Assembly: GCA_035938265.1 (NCBI GenBank)
Contig: DASZHA010000008.1
Coordinates: 1-10,683, forward strand
Length of the DNA: 10,683 bases
Source of the DNA: DASZHA01 sp035938265
GTDB lineage: Bacteria; Chloroflexota; Dormibacteria; DASZGP01
Reading direction: 5' to 3'
In this document: positions 7,323 to 10,683 of the stretch, piece by piece
Layout of the letters: each line of letters begins with the position of its first letter
How positions within the stretch are numbered: position 1 is the stretch's first letter
The notes under the pieces: generated by a model
The model's database searches: none
The model's input: only the letters and a program-made list of their open reading frames with translations
Told to the model about the DNA's origin: nothing
Program-made: the position numbers and the translations under genes

Positions 7323-8407
7323 TCGGGGGCCGGCGCGTCCGCCTGGCTCCGCTGGCCGTGTTGTTGGCTGTGGCGGCCGCCGGGTTGGGTGGGGCCCGAC
7401 CGTCGTCGCAGCTGGCCGCGGGACCAACGCCGTGCGCCGCGATCGCGGCCCTGGAACCGCAGACGGGGCACACCATGCCGCCCGCGGCGCCGGTCCTGTT
7501 CGCCGCCGATTTCCCCAAGCTTGACGACTGCGAATGGGGCTATCCCCTCGGTGGCTGGGGCGGCATCAAGGGTCACAGCGCCATCAAGCACACGCCGGTG
7601 ATCTTCGTCCACGGCAACCAGGCCGACGCCGAGAACTGGTACCTGGTCGCGGACCAGTTCAAGGCGCTCGCCGGCTACACCGACCAGGAGATGTACGCGC
7701 TCTCATACAACGGACTGGGCAATGCCTACGCCGGCCTTCCCGTGAAGTCGCAGCCGGCGCCCGAGTCGATCACCTACTGGAACTCGACCAACCCTCCCAA
7801 CTACGCCATCTGCTGTAACGGCGGCCATGGCGCCTCCGACGATCCCAACGTCCCCGACCTGTACGCCTTCGTGAAGGCGGTCCAGGGCTACACCGGCTCG
7901 GCCAAGGTCGACATCGTGGGTCATTCGCTGGGCGTGACCATCACCCGCAAGATGCTGCTCCTACATCCCGAGCTGCGCAGCTCCGTTGTCGCCGCAGTGA
8001 TGATCGCCGGCGGCAACCACGGGACAACGATCTGTCGTGGCCTCGATAGCAGCTACTACGGGTGCGAGGAGATCGCGCCGGGCACCGGCTGGCTGCAGCT
8101 GCTCAACGCCGCCGGCGAGGCGCCTGGTCCGACCCGTTGGATGACGGTCTACAACGGCACCGACAACGTCGACCCGTACTTCTCGTCAGGGCCGACCTAC
8201 GACGACCACCAGAGCCCGGCGCTGAAGGGCGCGATCAACATGCAGTTCCCGCAGACCTACCACAACGACCTTCGGGTGGACCCGGCGATCGTGCCGGTCT
8301 ACCTCAAGTTCTTGCTCGAACAGGGCCAGGACCCCGCGGCCATCGCCCTGGTCAACCAGCCCCAGGTCACGCCGGTTGGAGGCGGGCTGCCCAACACATC
8401 GCGGTAG
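7307..8407 (+). CDS. secreted serine hydrolase, lipase class 2 / PhaZ7-like (candidate lipase or polyhydroxybutyrate depolymerase)
   Basis: This 366-residue alpha/beta hydrolase is probably exported. RR and a hydrophobic core (about 9-30) form a signal peptide, with a cut near residue 30-38. The oxyanion-hole strand is TPVIFVHGN (96-104). The nucleophile elbow is VDIVGHSLGV (201-210) with Ser207. The acid is probably Asp286 or Asp289 in YNGTDNVDPYF. The catalytic His is probably His319 in TYHND. Six Cys (43, 75, 169, 170, 243, 253) could form disulfides outside the cell. TPVIFVHGN and the YTG..KVDIVGHSLGV block recall the extracellular polyhydroxybutyrate depolymerase PhaZ7 of Paucimonas lemoignei, and also Bacillus LipA (lipase class 2), which shares the fold. 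From sequence alone I cannot separate polyester depolymerase from lipase. The start at 7307 overlaps the dehydrogenase by 16 bases. TTG at 7319 is an alternative, with GGATGG 8 bases upstream. This is the last gene of the operon. Confidence 0.8.
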   Translation: MAGPLIGGRRVRLAPLAVLLAVAAAGLGGARPSSQLAAGPTPCAAIAALEPQTGHTMPPAAPVLFAADFPKLDDCEWGYPLGGWGGIKGHSAIKHTPVIFVHGNQADAENWYLVADQFKALAGYTDQEMYALSYNGLGNAYAGLPVKSQPAPESITYWNSTNPPNYAICCNGGHGASDDPNVPDLYAFVKAVQGYTGSAKVDIVGHSLGVTITRKMLLLHPELRSSVVAAVMIAGGNHGTTICRGLDSSYYGCEEIAPGTGWLQLLNAAGEAPGPTRWMTVYNGTDNVDPYFSSGPTYDDHQSPALKGAINMQFPQTYHNDLRVDPAIVPVYLKFLLEQGQDPAAIALVNQPQVTPVGGGLPNTSR

Positions 8408-8433
8408 CGCCCGTACGGCTCAGCCGGCAGTTC

Positions 8434-9075
8434 TTACAGCGCCTGCAGGCTCGCGGTTTCAACCCAGCCGGTCCAGCCGTTGTCGAACTCGACCTGGGAC
8501 CAGGTGCGCTGGGTGTTGATAAGGCGGACCTTCAGTCCCGCGTCGATGGTCGCGACCGGGGCGGTCTTGTGGTTGGGGCGGGCATAGGCTGAGACGCCTG
8601 CGGAGGGCACGATGTGGGTGGGGACCCAAGCAGGGGGAGCCTCTGCGGCGCTGGGCGCGGGCATGGCCGGAGGGGCGCCTGCGGTTGACGGCGCCGGAAC
8701 CGATGGTGGGGCGCCGGCTGCAGACGGGGCCGTCGGAGCCGGCGGCGCCGGAGTCGGAGCTGCCACCGCCACCCCGGGCACCGCGGTCGGGGCCGCCACG
8801 GTGGGCGCGGCTTGCGACGCCCCGAGACTGTTGACTCGGTCGATGGCCTTGTTGGCCCGGCCCAGGGCGACCAGCCGGAAGATCGAGGGCACCACGACGC
8901 CTCCCAGCACCGCGCCGACGACCAGGGCGATGATCAGGATCGTCAGCGACGGGTAGACCTTGCCGGACTGCTGCAGCAGGACGACAACGCTCGCGCCCGT
9001 CAGCAGGCCGCCGATGAAACCGAGGATTGACAGTCGTGGCTTCCAGCCCTGCCGGGGGATGGTGTTGACCGCCAT
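8434..9075 (-). CDS. membrane protein with Pro/Ala-rich stalk and C-terminal SH3-like domain
   Basis: This 213-residue protein has a short polar N-terminus, two membrane helices (about 15-36 and 43-70), a low-complexity Ala/Pro linker (86-150) and a C-terminal domain (about 152-213). The last domain has the look of a bacterial SH3 (SH3b/SH3_3) module: VSAYARP, a KVRLIN strand, then TWSQVEFDNGWTGWVETASL. Such modules often bind cell-wall peptides or proteins. The short loop between the helices would put both the N-terminus and the SH3 domain on the same face. By the wall-binding role of SH3b I expect that face to be outside, but this is not certain. The ATG at 9075 overlaps the stop of the upstream gene (TGATG on the minus strand), so the two are translationally coupled. 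The frame is open further upstream, but that part overlaps the previous gene and looks like shadow sequence. Function unknown. Confidence 0.75.
   Translation of the reverse strand: MAVNTIPRQGWKPRLSILGFIGGLLTGASVVVLLQQSGKVYPSLTILIIALVVGAVLGGVVVPSIFRLVALGRANKAIDRVNSLGASQAAPTVAAPTAVPGVAVAAPTPAPPAPTAPSAAGAPPSVPAPSTAGAPPAMPAPSAAEAPPAWVPTHIVPSAGVSAYARPNHKTAPVATIDAGLKVRLINTQRTWSQVEFDNGWTGWVETASLQAL
8623..8730 (-). repeat. three tandem 36-bp (12-residue) imperfect repeats in the stalk of the SH3-domain protein
   Basis: Residues 116-127 (APSAAGAPPSVP), 128-139 (APSTAGAPPAMP) and 140-151 (APSAAEAPPAWV) of the encoded protein repeat with a 12-residue period and no gap. This Pro/Ala spacer would form an extended stalk, and its length could vary between strains through repeat slippage. 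Confidence 0.75.
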
Positions 9076-9878
9076 CAGTGCATCCGCCCACGTCGCGCTT
9101 TGATCCCGAGGAGGCCACCAACAAGGATCGCCAGCAGCCCGAACAGCGACATCGGGACGGCGCAACCGATGCATCCCAGCTCAGGGAACAGGTCGGCGCC
9201 TGGCCCGAGTATTTCCCTTCGTTCCTTCCGGGTTGAGGCTTCCTCCTTTCGGTCTGCCTCTTGTTGCGCCTCCCATTCCTTGGTGGTGCCTCTGTTCTCG
9301 GCCGCCGAGCTGGCCGCACCGCCGACGACACCAGCAAGGCCAAGACCACCCGCCACAGCCGCGCCGATGCCAGCCGCGGTGCTCAGCAGGCTGCCGGTCA
9401 CCAGCACGTACGCATCAGCAACGCAGGAGGTGCCACCCGAGGATTCGACAGTCGCCTCGGAGAGGATCTTGTAGATGCCAGAGCCGAACTTGGCGTAGTC
9501 CTTGACGTTGACGGTCTGGCTGAAGGTGGGACCGTTGGGGGTGCCCTTGCCGGCGTCGATCTGGCCGAAGCCAAACTGGAGCCAGACATCGTACTGCTTG
9601 AACTTGCCGGGGACGGTGCCGCTGACCGTCACCTGCTGGTCGCTGGCCACCGTGAGGGCGTGGTCCTGGGTATCAAACTGGGTCGAGGGCGCGCCGTTGA
9701 GGAAGTACTTGCAGGGCCCTTCGTTGATCGCCGCGGCGGCCGCAGGCTCGAAGCCCATTACCGATATCGCGCCGGCGAGGGCGACGATGGCAACCAGCTT
9801 CATGGGCGCGGACCAGCGCCAGCGCCTGCCGATCGCCCCAAGTTCGCGACCTTCGCTGGCCCTTTCGATTGGGGTCAT
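9075..9878 (-). CDS. hypothetical surface protein: signal peptide, ectodomain and two membrane helices
   Basis: I do not recognise this 267-residue protein. It starts with a basic leader and a hydrophobic signal segment (26-50: MKLVAIVALAGAISVMG... then AAAAA, with a likely cut near residue 50). A beta-rich ectodomain (51-160) follows, with two Cys (56 and 152) that could pair. Next come a Gly/Ala-rich membrane helix (about 163-190), a highly charged helical loop (194-224, KEWEAQQEADRKEEASTRKE) and a second helix (about 240-259), ending in basic ARRGRMH. CIGC (236-239) lies just before the last helix. Predicted topology: ectodomain outside, charged loop and extreme C-terminus on opposite faces. 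The ATG at 9878 has a very strong ribosome binding site; an internal Met at residue 26 is a possible later start. The next gene, encoding an SH3-domain membrane protein, overlaps its stop, suggesting the two work together in the cell envelope. Confidence 0.75.
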   Translation of the reverse strand: MTPIERASEGRELGAIGRRWRWSAPMKLVAIVALAGAISVMGFEPAAAAAINEGPCKYFLNGAPSTQFDTQDHALTVASDQQVTVSGTVPGKFKQYDVWLQFGFGQIDAGKGTPNGPTFSQTVNVKDYAKFGSGIYKILSEATVESSGGTSCVADAYVLVTGSLLSTAAGIGAAVAGGLGLAGVVGGAASSAAENRGTTKEWEAQQEADRKEEASTRKERREILGPGADLFPELGCIGCAVPMSLFGLLAILVGGLLGIKARRGRMH

Positions 9879-9888
9879 CCTCTCCTCC
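9879..9888 (-). promoter_or_regulatory. strong ribosome binding site for the surface-protein gene
   Basis: On the minus strand this reads GGAGGAGAGG directly before the ATG at 9878, with the GGAGG core 5 bases away. It sets the start at 9878 rather than further upstream, where the frame is also open. Confidence 0.75.
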
Positions 9889-9905
9889 GGCCCGTGGACG
9901 CCAGC

Positions 9906-9934
9906 AGAATAGCCGATCACGCGGCGGGGCGGAA
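9906..9934 (-). promoter_or_regulatory. weak promoter candidate for the surface-protein gene pair
   Basis: On the minus strand a TATTCT (-10-like, 9911-9906) lies 17 bases from a poor -35 candidate TTCCGC (9934-9929). It sits between the hairpin at 9950-9972 and the start codon at 9878, the only gap in which a promoter for this pair could lie without overlapping a gene. The match is weak and could be chance. Confidence 0.25.
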
Positions 9935-9949
9935 CCCCACGATTTGTCA

Positions 9950-9972
9950 GCCGCCAACTCCCGGTTGGCGGC
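9950..9972 (-). terminator. hairpin, probable terminator of the quinone-oxidoreductase gene
   Basis: GCCGCCAAC (9950-9958) pairs perfectly with GTTGGCGGC (9964-9972) around a 5-base loop (TCCCG), giving a 9-bp stem with seven G-C pairs. It begins 6 bases past the oxidoreductase stop codon. No T-run follows on the minus strand, which is common for terminators in high-GC Gram-positive bacteria but lowers certainty. Confidence 0.55.
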
Positions 9973-9978
9973 GCCGGC

Positions 9979-10683
9979 TCAGGTCTGGAGGACGACCTTG
10001 CCCCGGGTGTGGCCTTTCTGGTTCTCCTCCAGCGCCTCCCGAGCCTGGTCCAGCGGCCGCGTCTGCACCTCGGCGCGGAGCTTGCCATCCTCGATCAGCC
10101 TGTTGATCGCGGTGAGGTCCCCCTTCGATGCCTTGGCCGAGAAGCTGTGCCCCTGGATGCCACGGCCCTTGCCTTCGTAGTCGGGGTTGGGGAAGGCGAT
10201 GAAGGCGCCCCGACCACCATCCCGGAGGGCCTTCAGCGATTCCTGCCCGGTCTCGTTGCCGATGGCGTCGAACAGGACATCGACGCCACCGGGGACCGAC
10301 TCCAGGACCTTGTCCGTCCACGCAGGATCGGCGTAGTCGAAGACCTCGTCGGCGCCGAGACTACGGACGAGGTCGAAGTTCGCGGCGCTGGAGACCCCGA
10401 TAACGCGGGCGCCGTGAGCCTTGGCGATCTGCACCGCGGCGGTGCCTACACCCCCGGAGGCGGCGGTGACGAGCACCGTTTCAGCTGGCTCTAGCTTGAC
10501 TCGGGTGACCAGGCCCTCATAGGCCGTGGTGGCGCCAATGACCAGGGCTGCGGCTCCCTCGAAGCCGATGTTGGCAGGCTTGGGAACCGTGCCAGAGGGG
10601 TCTGCGATCACGTATTCGGCATACGCGTGGCTGGACCGCCCCCAGACCTCGTCGCCGGCGGTGAAGCCCGAGCTGTTGGGCGC
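9979..10683 (-). CDS. quinone oxidoreductase-type medium-chain dehydrogenase, C-terminal part (5' end outside window)
   Basis: The frame is open from the right edge to the TGA at 9979-9981, giving 234 C-terminal residues of a protein normally about 300-330 long. Visible: the end of the GroES-like domain (GFTAGDEVWG, visible residues 6-15, and YAEYVIAD), then the Rossmann domain with the nucleotide motif VTAASGGVGTAAVQIAK (72-88). Further on are GADEVFDY (110-117), VDVLFDAIG (134-142) and a C-terminal GKVVLQT. These fit the NADPH:quinone reductase / zeta-crystallin branch of zinc-type alcohol dehydrogenases, whose members reduce quinones or enones and usually lack zinc. No Cys cluster for structural zinc appears in this part. 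GTG 10611 is in frame but is not the start, because conserved domain sequence continues upstream of it. It is separated from the neighbouring surface-gene pair by a hairpin, so it is probably a separate transcript. Its substrate is unknown. Confidence 0.88.
   Translation of the reverse strand, partial: APNSSGFTAGDEVWGRSSHAYAEYVIADPSGTVPKPANIGFEGAAALVIGATTAYEGLVTRVKLEPAETVLVTAASGGVGTAAVQIAKAHGARVIGVSSAANFDLVRSLGADEVFDYADPAWTDKVLESVPGGVDVLFDAIGNETGQESLKALRDGGRGAFIAFPNPDYEGKGRGIQGHSFSAKASKGDLTAINRLIEDGKLRAEVQTRPLDQAREALEENQKGHTRGKVVLQT

Noticed and set aside
6279..7427. 382-codon minus-strand frame opposite livF and the dehydrogenase
   Set aside because: Arg/Pro/His-rich translation with no recognisable motif, antisense to two well-supported genes.
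8408..8433. Possible terminator between the convergent hydrolase and SH3-protein genes
   Set aside because: Only a 4-bp stem (CGGC/GCCG at 8416-8426, 3-base loop) and an 8-base palindrome CCGTACGG (8411-8418) are present; too short to call.
9261..10106. 281-codon plus-strand frame opposite the surface protein and oxidoreductase ends
   Set aside because: It spans a promoter/terminator gap and two minus-strand genes and has no domain pattern.

Overview
The window is GC-rich, densely packed bacterial DNA with strong G/C bias at third codon positions, many Gly/Ala/Pro-rich extracytoplasmic linkers and frequent stop/start overlaps. This suggests a soil actinobacterium or a related high-GC lineage such as Candidatus Dormibacterota. 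The assignment rests on style only, since there is no rRNA or other marker gene. I see no tRNA, CRISPR array, insertion sequence or phage gene.

Positions 1-8407 (+ strand) look like one long operon with almost no intergenic DNA. It starts with the C-terminal part of an alpha/beta hydrolase cut by the window edge. Next comes a complete importer of the branched-chain amino acid (LIV/HAAT) ABC family: an unusually built membrane-anchored substrate-binding protein (437-2815), a LivH permease (2819-3709), a LivM-LivG permease/ATPase fusion (3702-5618) and a LivF ATPase with a disordered tail (5618-6529). It ends with a short-chain dehydrogenase closely resembling 3-hydroxybutyrate dehydrogenase (6531-7322) and a secreted serine hydrolase of the lipase class 2 / PhaZ7 type (7307-8407). 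My reading, which is inference, is a scavenging pathway. A secreted esterase would release 3-hydroxy acids from polyester or lipid outside the cell, the anchored binding protein and LIV transporter would import them, and the dehydrogenase would oxidise 3-hydroxybutyrate to acetoacetate.

Positions 8434-9878 (- strand, convergent with the operon) hold a translationally coupled pair of cell-envelope proteins of unknown function. The first has a signal peptide, an ectodomain and two membrane helices. The second has two membrane helices, a Pro/Ala-rich stalk with three 12-residue repeats, and a C-terminal bacterial SH3-like domain.

Positions 9979-10683 (- strand) hold the C-terminal 234 residues of a quinone-oxidoreductase-type medium-chain dehydrogenase, cut by the right edge. 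A perfect 9-bp hairpin just past its stop probably ends its transcript. The 100-bp gap at 9879-9978 contains that hairpin, a weak promoter candidate and a strong ribosome binding site for the surface gene pair.
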